The notes: a model not told the origin generated them from the letters alone. DNA of 64,000 bases from Mytilus edulis (GCF_963676685.1 NC_092353.1:11681734-11745733); one strand, 5' to 3'; positions 47,152 through 58,960 are shown, counted from the stretch's first letter. Made by a program: numbers and translations.

Positions 47152-47345
47152 GTCCGAGATTTCTGAATCGCTGGACAAAATGTAGACGGTGTTGTCTCGA
47201 TTTCCAAAAAGCATGAGTTCGAATCTCGTTGAGGCAAAAACAAAACACAAATTTGACATTTAGCATTGTTGTGCAGATATTGAGTGTGATTATGAATATA
47301 TGTGTTTTCAGCCGTGTATCATCTTCAGTGGTGATTCAATGAATA
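47152..47345 (+). mobile_element. Diverged tRNA-derived SINE-like copy
   Basis: A B-box-like GAGTTCGAATCTC is followed by GAGGCAAAAACAAAACACAA, ATTTGACATTTAGCATTGTT and later GCCGTGTATCATCTTCAGTG. The order parallels the SINE at 55299-55480 and its longer relative at 54939-55120 (GTTCGAATCCC, AAAATTTGCGAAAGCAAATT, GCCATGTATCACCATCATTG). The A box is not clear. An old copy of the same or a related family. Confidence 0.45.
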
Positions 47346-47394
47346 GAGTTTAAAGGTAAGTTACAAACCCTTATAAATCTATCAGTCAACTTAT

Positions 47395-48125
47395 AGACAT
47401 CATACAGTAGTTGTCGTTTGTTTATGTAATTTATACGTATTTCTCAAATCTTTTTTTTTTTTGTGTATAGATTAGACCGTTGGTTTTCCCGTTTGAATGG
47501 GTTTACACTAGTAATTTTGGGGCCCTTTATAGCTTGTTGTTCGGTGTGAGCCAAGGCACCGTGTTGATGGCCTATAATGGTTTACTTTTATAAATTGTTA
47601 TTTGGATGGAGAGTTGTCTCATTGGCACTCACACCACATCCTCCTATAGGGGTAAATTCAGTAAAAAATCTCCCATTGACTTTAATGCTAATCTATGTGT
47701 GGAAATAAATGTATACCTGATTTACCTTTAGAAATTAAAAACTTTCATATATCATTCATGAAAGTACAAATGTAGCCCTATCTTTTGCAACAATAAAAAC
47801 ATAGGGTCATGCGGCATGTTTGGGCATTCACATGGCCTTGTTTACAAACAATGTAGATTCGCACTGAATTCCTATACTGACCCCCATTACCTTTCAACCC
47901 TGACGGGGAAAAAAATAGTACATTCTGCATTTATTTTTTATTTTTTTTCAACTCTAGTTTTGATCCATCTACCAAAAAATATTTATTACAAACATTATCT
48001 ACCAATCAGAAAAGCACATGACTTCACTTTTAGACAGAAAGCTCTCCCCCAAATGGGCGGTCCCTGATGACGTATATCTATTTACTGAATTTACCCCTAT
48101 ATCTATCATAACAAAGTTTAGGTAT
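47395..48125 (+). repeat. Ubiquitous mussel repeat, split by a nested MITE
   Basis: 47395-47648 carries CAGTAGTTGTCGTTTGTTTATG, AGATTAGACCGTTGGTTTTC, TTTGGGGCCCTTTATAGCTT, GTTCGGTGTGAGCCAAGG, TGGATGGAGAGTTGTCTCAT and CACCACATCCTCCTATA. The continuation TATATCTATCAT resumes at 48098 after the MITE at 47649-48097. This is the fullest copy in the window; partial ones lie near 19145, 24570, 32948, 42750 and 52060. It encodes nothing. Confidence 0.7.
47649..48097. mobile_element. 449-bp MITE with GGGGTAAATTCAGTAAA inverted ends
   Basis: The left end GGGGTAAATTCAGTAAA is matched by the right end TTTACTGAATTTACCCC, a perfect 17-base inverted repeat. TATA lies on both sides (47645-47648 and 48098-48101). 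The interior has an 83-codon frame (47816-48067) with no known domain. It sits inside a copy of the ubiquitous repeat, so it is the younger of the two. Confidence 0.8.
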
Positions 48126-49838
48126 ACAACGTGTAAGTAAACATATGATATCTTTCTATATTTAGATATTTAATAAAATTTATTAAGCGGAGTGGATAAG
48201 GCGTTGTACACAGGCCATTCTGCTGATACGTAAAAACAGGGCGTTGAATCCAATTGACATTATTAGAGTTTTAAGTGTTGTCTTATCATTAAATAATGTG
48301 ATATGCCCATTGCCATATGCTCCAGGATCCCACAGTTTTCGTTCGAAGATTTTACATATTCTATGTATGTGTCGTTTATCTTAAGTATACATTCATTGGT
48401 TATTGTTATAACTTGGCAGCAAGTCCTTTTCGAACATTGGTCTACGTCTGGTTAGGGTATATTAATTCTATACCAAACATTTGAACCACGTCATAGTGTC
48501 ATATATATTTTTTATAATCTTCCAGGTGCGAAAGCTCTTTCTAAATTGATTTTCAGGAGAATAATTGGACACTCGTAAAATGAATTGAATTGCATGTTTA
48601 TATCGTTATCTCGACACATGCTGCCACCAACAAACGTCTTGTAAAGAACTATGTAAATGAATATTTTCATAACTCACCTATTTCCTCGCTTAAGTAAATA
48701 GCTTTAGTTTCGTTTTCATGGAGTGTTAAAAAAACAAACCAAGTCGGTCGAAGCTAAAATTCCGGATATGTGGTTGCCTTTATTTTTGTATTTTTTTAAA
48801 CCATTGATTCCCAATGTAAAGGAAATGAGATCTTTGAAAATACATATTTAAAGAAAACAATAACAAATTTATCAGATAGAAAATGAACAATAAAGGGGAA
48901 AACATACTACACCCATTTGTTGAATCCTTAAACAAGTAAAACTATATAAGAATTTTATAAGTTACGCATATGACCATTATTGTATAGAAAGTCAGTTTCC
49001 TGATAACAACCGCATATTTCCTCAATTTAAGTATAAAATTGTAACTATACATTCTACAAAACACTTTTGTGTTAACCAATTGACGAGATGCAATGGATCG
49101 TCTGCATAAATACTTTAACTAAAACACCATATATAGAACTTTTAATACTTCGATACTTTTGATGAGAGTTATGTAAGAAAATGTGCAGAAACAGTGAGAA
49201 CAAAATATAAATCTTCCAGAAAGTGTTAGTTAAAACTGTCTGGTCTTTATTTAAAAAAGTGTATATGTGACACATACGGTATATCTGTCTTAATAGATCT
49301 AAATGTAGCTAATCACCTGACTTACTTTTCATAGACATGATAGATAAATGTATTGTTGTTCCCACTACAGACAAAACCAAAGCACCTGCATTTGTGTGTC
49401 ATTCACATTATATGAATTCCTTCAAGAGAAAATCGAATTTAGATAATTCTTAAAGAAACCCAAAAATATACTCCTACGACACAAACTGAAGACAAATTTC
49501 GAACAATTACCGGTCTGCTCAAAACATGGTCCATATTCAGAATTGGAATATAAGTGTATACGTAGAACTGTGTTTCTAGTGTTGATGTTAGTATGTGATG
49601 ATACTAACTAAACAATGTAGAAATCAATGCATACAGGCTACGTTCCTATCTGGGTACAACTGTATCAGATATAAACTTGGAAGTAAAATTTGGATATGTA
49701 TCAAAGAGGCAACTACCACACCAAAGAGCAGAAAAAATCCAAAGACCACAGCGAGAAATACTGCATCTGGATATTGAATGCAGCTTGCCCTTAAAGAAAC
49801 CTATGTACTTGTTTATTGAATTTGGACATCAAACTAAT
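48126..49838. other. No gene; SINE-like relic near 48185-48260
   Basis: Near 48185-48260, AAGCGGAGTGGATAAGGCGTT and GGCGTTGAATCCAATTG look like a decayed tRNA-type A-box and B-box region. Frames at 49595-49919 are short and overlap one another; I see no domain in them. Confidence 0.35.
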
Positions 49839-49886
49839 TCAACTCAGAAACATATATATGAACTGACCTTGGATAGACGCAAACAG

Positions 49887-50048
49887 GCGACGGAAACAAT
49901 CATGTATTGCGAGGTCTAAATCCTCTCCATATACCTCTAGCCACGGTAGAAAAAAAAACACAGTAACACCCGCCGTTAAACTTAGTCCACAAATGTCATA
50001 GAGTCCGATGTCAGAACAGGTTACAGAAGAAACCAAGGATAAAGACAA
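49887..50048 (-). other. Possible coding exon, function not recognised
   Basis: On the minus strand this stretch reads openly with balanced amino-acid use (CSDIGLYDICGLSLTAG, then FLPWLEVYGEDLDL and DCFRRLFASIQ) and is followed by CAAG then GTCAGT, a plausible donor, at about 49886. A second open stretch upstream (50260-50325, minus, PFRNCCQVIQ followed by GTAGCA) might be a partner. Acceptors are not clear and no family is recognised. Confidence 0.3.
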
Positions 50049-50532
50049 TTATACATAAATTGACAAAAAACTATTAGCAGCTACAATGTACTCCAGACCT
50101 TAATTAAACTGATTGTTTTCATCGTTTAAATAGCACAATCCCTCCTATTATGGGGATTAGTATCATACCATCATAAAAGATATGAGAAGAATGTAACATC
50201 ATGAAAACAACTGGTTTTTAGAATAAATGTGTTTATTTCCAATCCAAGACTCTATAAGTAAATCAATATAAATTCCAAAATATGCTACCTGAATGACCTG
50301 ACAACAGTTTCGAAACGGTATTCCTACTGAATAAGTCTGTGAACAGATTTCTGTAAGCTTTTGCGGGGAATTACAATTAGTATAGAATATTAAGAGATTA
50401 GATGTGAAATACCTGAACGTATGATATATTTGCATTTTTATAAATATGAAACACCAATACATACTAGACTGGCATAAAGCTGCATACTATATACAGTTTT
50501 TGATTGATTAATAGTCGTTCTTTCTTTTTTAT

Positions 50533-51488
50533 ATATGTAAAACTTAAATCAACGTCTGGCCTCTAATCGACGTCCGTTCCTCAAATAGACGTCCAAATCT
50601 TATGTCATTATGAAATTACATTCCAAATCGACGGCCTATTACACAAGCCTTTGATCAGTGTATGCGTGTTGTTCTCAAATTAAGGAATAATTCCTTCATG
50701 TCATGCTCTTTGCTCAATATAACATGGACAGGCAGTATTTTTGTCGATATTTTACACTGAGCGAATATATGGTCAAATATAATGCCTACCAATGTTATAC
50801 TATGCATATTGGCTCTTCTCGTTATCCCCCCGTTGAGTGTGTGCATTGCGTTTACGTATTCAATAAGTTGAAAAAATCAAAGTAGGATTACAATATATAA
50901 TTAAAGTTAACGTAAGCTGCTAAAATGTATATACTTTATTAGAATAACAATGAAAATAATGAGAATATAAACAGTTAATGAGTGCGTATGTATCAAACAT
51001 ATTGCGTGTTCATTAGAACATGGCTTTTGGTATATTTATCGATATATTTGGGCTGCTGTTTCATTTACTTATATCAATATGTCGACTTATTATCTACTGA
51101 TCATTGTCCTTTTATATGCACGAAGTTGATTATTTCGGACGGGATGCTGCCTACTTTTGTTGTTCCATCTTATATACGCCAGTTAAGTCGTTATGATGTA
51201 TAAAGTATATAAGGATTATATATAAAAACAATTAGTTTCTGTATGCAGTTCACTCAAAGAATTAATGATAGACAAACAAAAACAATCAAATTTAAAACAA
51301 ATAAGTTATTATATATGACATCGATGAAAGCAGACTCGGGTGTAGTTTTTAAATTAATGACGCCATGTTGGGTGTCGATTAGAGGTTAAAAATACTTGAC
51401 ATATTTCTTTGTTTCATAGTATGTTTTGATAATATAACTATGAATTGACGTTGATATGAGGAACGGACGTCGATCTAAGTTTAACATA
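50533..51488. mobile_element. Candidate element with CGACGTC-rich inverted ends
   Basis: Left: TATGTAAAACTTAAATCAACGTC, then CTAATCGACGTCCGTTCCTC. Right, in inverse: TATGTTAAACTTAGATCGACGTC, then CGTTCCTCATATCAACGTC. The shared order AAACTT(A), ATC(G/A)ACGTC, CGTTCCTCA suggests terminal inverted repeats with repeated (A/T)CGACGTC motifs. Another such motif (TCGATTAGAGG) lies near 51377. Target duplications were not found. The interior has short unrecognised frames. Confidence 0.5.
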
Positions 51489-52511
51489 TTTACTTTATAT
51501 AACATTTTTGATTTATTAGTATTGACTATGAAATCTCCTAAGACGAAATATTTTTGTTCAACATTATTGAAATATCTGGAAACATTGCAGTAATATAACA
51601 GAAAGAAACAATTTGAATGCCTATGTGTAGAACTAAAAGGTAAATGATGTTCCACCAATCAATTACATAAGTCATAAAACAATGAACACTAAATTAATAC
51701 GTCCGCAAAATAATGTTACGTTATTACAAAACCAATTTATATAATCACAATTTATCATTGAATGTCCGTTAAATCTATGTACGATACATGTACAATTGTA
51801 TGTTGAACAAAATGTAGAAAAACTACATCTTTGCATGCTACCTTTAATCATAATAAAAACTTTGTCTTTCCTTTGTGCAATTTCTCATTATAATGTTTTA
51901 TGATAAATGACAGATGATTAAATGAAAATACAAAAAAAGATTAGTCGAGGAAGAGCAATTATTACTCTGCACTACAAAGTTATTGTAAACACAAATCATC
52001 AACAAATCAATGATATTATATAACGTAATGAACATAACAAATTGTTATTGTTATATTGTTATTTGTATGGAGAGTTGTCTCATTGGCACTCACACCATAT
52101 CTATATATAACAAATATTTAGATACTCAAAAACTTAACATATATTTCATTCAACATCAAACAGCTTTTGATACGAACAACGGGAGAGTATAAACGCATTA
52201 AGATAACATATACTGCATATCTTATACAATTGTGAAATAGATTACAATACGTACAATAAAAAACAAAATAATCATAAGATGAAACATGAGAAGCTGATTT
52301 TATGAAGAAAAAAAACGGAATAAATGACGGGTAAAATTTCAATTTTCCAAAATGTGTTTTATAAAAAGGTGTTTACAGCGAGAGGTTTACACGGAAATTT
52401 CACTCGCAGGAATTTTATGTGAATATAAATTGTAAGAATCTCAAGTGAAATTCACGTGAATGTTTCATCAAACGATGTTATACGTGAAACTCACCGGAAA
52501 TCAGTATATAT
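51489..52511. other. No gene; small repeat fragment at 52055-52105
   Basis: TTTGTATGGAGAGTTGTCTCATTGGCACTCACACCATATC at 52065-52105 is the end piece of the ubiquitous repeat. 52370-52495 has several copies of (G/C)TGAAATTCAC/ACGTGAA-like short inverted words, not delimited. Confidence 0.4.
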
Positions 52512-53353
52512 TAGGGATGTCAACTCGGTGAAGATTCACTTATCGATTACTCGTTGGACTTACCGTGTGATACTCGAGTACACGCTCGGTAATACGTTTA
52601 CAAGATCGAAACACCAAGTTATACCCATGTTATGTATTGTGGACCGGTGTCTTATTGAATAAAATCCTCAACATAATTACCTAGGACTAGATAATAGTCC
52701 AAACTGATTTTTTTTAAACCATAATTAATAGTACATTTGTTACATGTACTCATTATGTAAACTGGCAAAAACCTCATCAAGTAAATTATTTAATATCAAT
52801 AGAAAAGGGTTATTCAAACAACAGTATTTAGGAACCGTAAAAACAGCACATTTAATGATCAATAAAGGAGCAATGCGTAGAACTTACTGATGACTCAAAC
52901 CTTTTTCTGAGGGTCGATCAAGGGTGTAAAGAATTTGTTCTTTTATATCTTAAAATATTATCTTTTCATATTTTTCTGGAACATGGCGATTTTTCAACTG
53001 TTTTTTTTTTGTTGTTGGTAAGTATCAGTCCTGCTGATGAAAATATATGCACTGACGGTAAAGCGGTGTTTACATGACTAGAATAAGCTAAAAGTGTAAG
53101 CCTTTGACAAGTGATCTTATTCATAGCCTACCTCTCAATTTAAATGACAGTTAAACGCAAACATTCGAATCGCATTTTAATCTTAATTTACTTTGATCAA
53201 TATTTAATTTCCCGGGAGGCGCTCTCATTCACAATATTTTTTTGTTTAAGCATAGGAAAGCAACAACATTTTAACAGGAAACCGATTAGTCGAGTTTTGT
53301 TATTCTTTACTCGGTCCTACCGAGCGATACTCGAGAACTTGTTACCATCCCTA
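52512..53353. mobile_element. hAT-type MITE, copy 2, perfect 8-bp TSD
   Basis: It starts TAGGGATGTCAACTCGGTGA and ends ACCATCCCTA, with GTATATAT on both sides (52504-52511 and 53354-53361). It shares with copy 1 (13670-14451) the AACTCGGTGAAGAT start, the CTCGGTAA(A/T)A(C/T) stretch, ATTACCTAGGA, AACAACAGTATTTA, CAGGAAACCGATTAGTCGAG-like sequence and the ACCGAGCGATACTCGAG end. There is no transposase frame; the 94-codon frame at 53144-53428 runs out of the element and is not a gene. Two copies with different duplications show real transposition. Confidence 0.88.
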
Positions 53354-54935
53354 GTATATATAATTTTAAGGAAATCTCGTTTGAAACTCATTGTGAATTT
53401 CAGGTTACAAATGCTTAATTGTATCTGACAGCTTTTAGGAGATTCTGTGAAATAACGTAAAACACTTATTGTATATATCAGGATTACATATATTACATTA
53501 TGGTAATTTCTGAATATCTTCAGAAATCAAAAAAAGACATGTTTTAGAGTAAACAAAAGATTCTGTGAATATATCAAAAGGTATGCTGTCTCCATCAAAC
53601 GCATGTTGCAAAAATGATTCGTACAAAATAAAATAAATAATAAATACAATATTTATAGAGCGCATTATATAATAACAACAATTACTCTAAGCGCTTCACA
53701 TTTAAAAATAAATAAAATACAAAAATACATAAAAAAAAAAGAAATAACTACAAAGCACTAACTTAAAAGAATCAAACAAGCAAATAAAATTTAAAAAAAA
53801 GAAAAAATAAATGCCAAAGATAGCTACCATATTGTGAAAAAAAAGTTCTCGAAGGCAGAGTTTATTGTTTCAGTATCTCCTACGTAACCATGTTAACCGC
53901 CCAGTGCCAACTCAAGGTGTTGTATGATTACAAATTCAAGGTAGCTAAAAAAACAATTTTATTATATTATTATTTTACATATAACAGTAATAATAAAAGT
54001 GCAGTTTTAAAGAGATATTTACAAATCTTTTGTACTCTTACATCTCGCTAAATTCACACAAATACCGTTCAAACTGGAAATTGATCAGCCAATATTTTTG
54101 GCGACAACCAACAAAAACATACTCTTACCTTAGTATGCCTTAAACGTCGCATAACTACAAAATAGTTGTTGCATTCATAGGTTGCGCTTTGTAAAAACAA
54201 TACCACGGCTCCACGGATAGATAAAGTACTATGTTTTTTTTCTAGATTCTAATATCCAGGTATGATCTGCATTGATGATCTCACTGATATTTGGTAATGT
54301 TTACAGAAGGAAAACAGTTATGTTACGGAAATCAAATTATCTGGAAATCTCAAATGTAAGACTGGGTACGGCAACATATTAGCATCAGGTCAAACTTGAC
54401 AATACTTAAATTAAAGGAAGATAAATACTGAAAAATGCAGCATGATACTAAGTTTTGACCTAGGAAAAAAGTAAGTATTTGTTGATTTTTTTCCCGTCAC
54501 AGTATAGAAATGTTTATGATACGTTTTAGTAGTTGTGGTGCCGTTTGATGCGGAAAGGGAACTTAATAGTGCATTGTGTGTATTACACATTACAGTACCA
54601 CAAGTAAGGACGATGTAACGCGGTTTAAATCTAAACATGATCCAAACTTGATTTCCTGTTATGTCTTTTAGGTCTTAACTTGCAATCGTTAGAGTATGAT
54701 GAGTTTGAGAGTCCGGAAGTCCCTTTTCATATGCACCACCAAGAGCTGTTGACCTTTTATGTGATAAAATCTTTGTAGTTTGTATAGAGGAATTTAAAAA
54801 CAGAATAGATAAATGACACAAATAAAAACCGTAAGACCTAGTTTTGATACATCGATATTTATATGGATCTGAACGTAGTAATACTTGTTTTCGAATTGTT
54901 TGTCACTTAATTCGAAGTAAAAATATATATATATA
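53354..54935. other. No gene confirmed
   Basis: 53625-53830 is very AT-rich and includes TTTATAGAGCGCATTATATA and ACTCTAAGCGCTTCACATTT, a word order common in metazoan dispersed repeats. A minus-strand frame at 54411-54638 could be a terminal exon of the membrane-protein gene to the right, but no good acceptor in the right phase was found. Confidence 0.35.
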
Positions 54936-54938
54936 TAT

Positions 54939-55125
54939 TCCCGGCGAGGGAAAAACCAAAAATTTGCGAAAGCAAATTTACAGATCTAACATTGTTGGGT
55001 TGATGTTTAGACGAGTTGTATATACATTATGTACACAGCCATGTATCACCATCATTGATGGCGATCCGATGGATACATCTGTTGTAGGGTTGTCACTGAC
55101 TCAGACGTACTTATGAATATAATTA
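54939..55125 (+). mobile_element. SINE copy, head missing
   Basis: It begins in the B-box region (TTCCCGGCGAGGGAAAAACC) and shares AAAATTTGCGAAAGCAAATT, TACAGATCTAACATTGTTGG and GTTTAGACGAGTTGTATATA with the full copy at 55299. It then continues with GCCATGTATCACCATCATTG and ACTGACTCAGACGTACTTAT, a 3' part missing from the other copy. The tRNA-like head is replaced by an (AT)n run. It lies 360 bases before the full copy, in the same orientation. Confidence 0.75.
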
Positions 55126-55298
55126 TTTTCTGTGACTGTATCTTACATTAATTTGCAGGATCCTTTACTATAGATAATTTAGCTGATCTGTAACAATAAC
55201 ATCTTCATGCCTTATATATCATGTACTGTAGTACGCCGCTAGATTAAAACTGACGTGGAAAGGTAACACATGCCCACCGAAAGCTCTTTTTTTAGAGA

Positions 55299-55480
55299 GC
55301 CCAGGTGGTCGTGTGGTCTAGCGGGACGGCTGCAGTGCAGGCGATTTGGTGTCACGATATCACAGTAGCATGGGTTCGAATCCCGGCGAGGGAAGAACCA
55401 AAAATTTGCGAAAGCAAATTTACAGATCTAACATTGTTGGGTTGATGTTTAGACGAGTTGTATATATATATATATATATA
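55299..55480 (+). mobile_element. tRNA-derived SINE with A and B boxes
   Basis: The head has a good Pol III A box (TGGTCTAGCGG, 55314-55324) and B box (GGTTCGAATCC, 55373-55383) about 48 bases apart, as in a tRNA with a long variable region. The body has AAAATTTGCGAAAGCAAATT, and the copy ends in a (TA)n tail at 55459-55480. The head does not fold as an intact tRNA that I can confirm, so it is a SINE promoter and not a tRNA gene. Confidence 0.8.
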
Positions 55481-55775
55481 AAAGTCTATAAAAACGACCA
55501 ACCAGCAAATTTACTATGTACCGGATCGTCTAGAATAGGCGATACTATGCAGATAAGGAAAAAATTATATCAGTCTAAAGATTTGCACAACGGTACTGAT
55601 ATAAGATGTTATAATACGAAAATGTTGTTATTAAATCGTGCTGACAAATATTTCGGCTCAACAAATGGCCTTCTTCAAGTGTCACAAGTTTTAACAATAC
55701 TGATATTTATATATAATTCAAATGCTTACTTTTTCAATTTCCTTTAATAATTTCTCAAGAAATACTAAATCTTAC

Positions 55776-56432
55776 TTTGATTTTTACCTTATATGTTGAT
55801 TTTCTTGTGGCATTCAATATCTTAGTTATATTTTCTTTTGTGTAGAAACACGTGTCGTCACTTTCTTTCCGTATTGGTGGATATTGTGCCTGATTAACGA
55901 CTTGACATGGTACTTTCATTAATTCTTTGACCATGTTGTCTGGCATCTGTAATTATTAAAGCTATTTCCATAAATAAAAAGTAGTATACACATTTTTTTA
56001 CATCATATACAGTACTCATGACTTTAGTCGTGTTAATGCGTTTAATGTGAATTTTGAAAATATATAAGTCTCAGTTGACTATTTCTCTAAAGTAATCATT
56101 CCGTGTGTTTCAGATTTGTTCGTTAAGACGAATAAGTAAATTTTCATGTATGGTACATATGAAGGCAGTGATTATGAATTGTAACTTACGGAATAGGGTG
56201 GAGTGTTATCCGACCTTTTATGAGCTATGACAATTAGTAATGCCAATATTCCTATGATAGAAATAAAAGCGTAAATCACCAAAACTTTAGTTTTTATAGG
56301 TCCAGTCTTAAATATCCATGTAAAACATTGAGTGCAGTTTTTCATACATTGTGCTGTGTTAACTTCTACATTCACATCATCAGCATTATCAGTTTGGTGC
56401 ATCAATTGTTGTGCCGCTGGAAGCCCTGCCAT
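55776..56432 (-). CDS. N-terminal exons of a single-pass membrane protein (partial)
   Basis: Exon 1 (56432-56190) starts with ATG and encodes 81 residues ending before GTAAGT: a polar N-terminus with paired cysteines (CMKNCTQC, about 29-36), then a hydrophobic helix about residues 50-70 (VLVIYAFISIIGILALLIVIA), split here as VLVIYAFISIIG and ILALLIVIA, followed by HKR. Exon 2 (55946 down to 55788 or 55776) begins in phase after TTACAG, has two cysteines and possible N-glycosylation sites (NIT, NAT), and ends at one of two donors. With no signal peptide and basic residues on both sides of the helix, orientation is open; a type II protein with the second exon outside is possible, as in TNF-type ligands, but no such domain is seen. 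Later exons were not found; two SINEs lie in the next interval. Confidence 0.6.
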
Positions 56433-57055
56433 TTGAATTAATCACGTTTATCTATACGAAACGAAAGTATAAAATAATCCTAAAAATGGACTGATTAATC
56501 ATTAGTACAAGCATAAACTTTTTAAAGTTTCAGTTGAAATCTTCAACAACGTTTCAATTGTAATGGTGTTTACATAAGGCAAAACTACGTAATTATACCC
56601 ATGTACTTTTCTACGTCACGTTTATGATGATGATGATACATTGCGTAACATTATAGTTTTTCAGGATATGATAAATATATGCAATGGTCTCAAGACTGGT
56701 CTATTTTTAGCAAACGGAATTCCCTTAAGTTTAAAAAGAACATGTCTTCAATTAAGGACAAAGACATATAATTTATTGATGGTTTAAAAGTATTAACATA
56801 CACTTTCAAAGTTATTGTTTCATATTTTGTTTATATATATATAAGATAAGATAAGAATTATATATATATTGAATATCACATTCCTGTAGTATGCAATTAT
56901 CTATTATAATAATATAGGTCATGATACAAATCGGTTTACAGAAAATGTCAATAAATTTGCCCTTTACATGAAAATGACTTGGATTTCAAAGAATTGTTAT
57001 ATGACGTATTTAGACCATGCACAATAAAATTTTGTTTTCAAAAGTGTTTATTTAG
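56433..57055. other. Upstream of the membrane-protein exons; no gene seen
   Basis: AT-rich sequence with short TA runs (56835-56875). It should include the promoter of the minus-strand gene, but nothing specific is visible. Confidence 0.4.
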
Positions 57056-57059
57056 CAAT

Positions 57060-57660
57060 GCACTTTACTATTTTTCATGATTTATTTTAGAAAGTATCCT
57101 AAAAACCCTTTCTTATATATAGATCAACATTATGTAGATTGAGGTTAAGTGCTCATACTTTATCTATTGAAAGAGGGTGATATCTAAAAATACCAAAGCA
57201 GAGTAGGGTATGTCTTTGCTGAAACAATGGAGACATTGAAGAGGAACTACATTTTCTTTTAAAATGTTCCTCCTATAGCTATGTGAGAGATAACCTCATT
57301 AAAGAATTAAATACTGTCCTATTGAACAACAAATTACCTTCTTTATCATATAAGTTGCTTATATCAATTATAAAAAGTAATTCCCAAACAATATTAAAAA
57401 TTATTGTCAACTATTTGAATGAATGCTTGTTTTTGAGAAACTCATTATTAAAAGGTACTTGATTTCTGTAATAATGTATATGCCTCTCTTTTATTTTTAT
57501 ACATTTCTCTCATAATTATCCACTGTCACTCCTTCATTGTATATATGTTATTGTAGTTTCTCTTTAATTTGTTGCCATAACCATTTATTGTCAATGTGTT
57601 AGTGCTAAAAAAAGTTATCTTATCTATAGATATAGATCTCTGAATATGAATAAATTAATA
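57060..57660 (+). pseudogene. LINE ORF2 C-terminal relic
   Basis: In one frame from about 57120 to 57465 the sequence reads as the C-terminal part of a LINE protein: RLRLSAHTLSIERG, then VCLC, GDIEEELHFLLKCSSY (a CxxC...H...C finger) and NYLNECLFLRNSLLKG. TGA codons interrupt it near 57178 and 57218, the second at the finger's second cysteine. The tail to about 57660 is AT-rich. It is a different family from the LINE at 42968, judged by sequence around the finger. Confidence 0.72.
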
Positions 57661-58795
57661 AAAATGAACCAAATTGATTCATTAATTAGTTAAACAATAA
57701 GAATCAGTAAAGAAAAGATTCTGCAATAAAAATGTATTTACCATTAAAGTTAAACAAAATGATTCAAAACGTTTCCACTTGAATAAGTGGATACAAAAGA
57801 AAACCCGTATGGAAAAGGTTCTATAAAAACGTAATTGCCATGAACAATGATTAAGGTAAACAAATGATTTCAACATTATGTGTTTCCAACAAATAAAAAA
57901 CATCCAGTTTGTATTGTATCATGAACGTTCATAATATAAACAAACTTTTCTACCAAATATCAAAAGTGACTTCAACCGAATAGCATATTAAACAATCTCA
58001 GGTCAACTGCTCATATTGATTGGAAACTCAGTTTCGTAAAAATACATAAATCATAGAAATATAAAAGATAAATGTAAATTATTGCAATGACCAGACATTG
58101 ATTACATGTCTGGGGTTACCCTCAGGTGTTTTATGGGTAAAACAGTGATTTCAAATACACATCTTACATTTTACTAAATTATAGAGTAAAAAGTATGGAC
58201 TGTATCCCTTTCAAGTGTCCCTTCTCTCTTTTTTCCGTCAGCTTTTACGTTTAAAAACTCTAAGATGAGAACAAGTATTTCACAAAACACAACATGTGGT
58301 AGATAGATTCAAAGCTATCAAAATTCAACAGTTCCTGATATGGCATTTATCGAACAAGATTAAGAACATTTTCGTGCAAAATATTTCCAACACTATCATC
58401 ATTGGCAGATAACGATTTTTCAGAAACTGCAGGAACTAATTAGACCAACGGTTGGTGTATTATGTTTTTATTTATTCAATATTGTGCTTAGTGTCAATCC
58501 GGCTAGTCGAGCAATTTCCAATTGCATTGATAGTTAAGGTTAGATATTTGATTAAACAATAGCTGTAAAGTCGAAGAACCAAACCGTGTATCATTTATCA
58601 TGTCTGTCCGTAGTAACAAGAGGTTAGGAATTTGCCATTGGATGCAGAGGGGCACAGAAAAAAAATAAAAACCATTGTCAACGTCCACTCTCCTTTGAAA
58701 GTCTGAGTAAAGCCTTCGAAAATTATTAATAAGTTGTTTTATACAGTATTTTTCATGGTCAATGTCAGCAATAAAAATATGACTTTATCATCCGT
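57661..58795. other. No gene seen
   Basis: AT-rich, with short frames only (longest 73 codons, no domain). Confidence 0.45.
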
Positions 58796-58799
58796 ATCG

Positions 58800-58960
58800 T
58801 CAATCAATAATTGATGTGAATGTTGTGTCGTTGTTCTCCTCTTATATTTAATGCGTTTCCCTCAGTTGTAGTTTGTTACCCCTATTTTGTTTTTTGTCCA
58901 TAGATTGACGAGTTTTGAACAGCGGTATACTACTGTTGCCTTTATTTATCATGTACTATA
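58800..58960 (+). repeat. Dispersed repeat, partner of 7720-7890
   Basis: Shares GCGTTTCCCTCAGTTGTAGT, TTTGTTACCCCTATTTTGT-like sequence, ATTGACGAGTTTTGAACAGC and GCCTTTATTTATCAT with the earlier copy. Non-coding. Confidence 0.55.

Noticed and set aside
47816-48067. 83-codon frame
   Set aside because: Lies wholly inside the MITE with perfect inverted ends (47649-48097); no transposase or other domain.
54411-54638. Terminal exon of a TNF-like ligand for the gene at 55776-56432
   Set aside because: No pyrimidine-rich acceptor in the right phase and no convincing TNF-fold motif; left as an unassigned frame.
55299-55395. tRNA gene with A and B boxes
   Set aside because: The head leads straight into a SINE body shared with another copy, and a full cloverleaf could not be confirmed.
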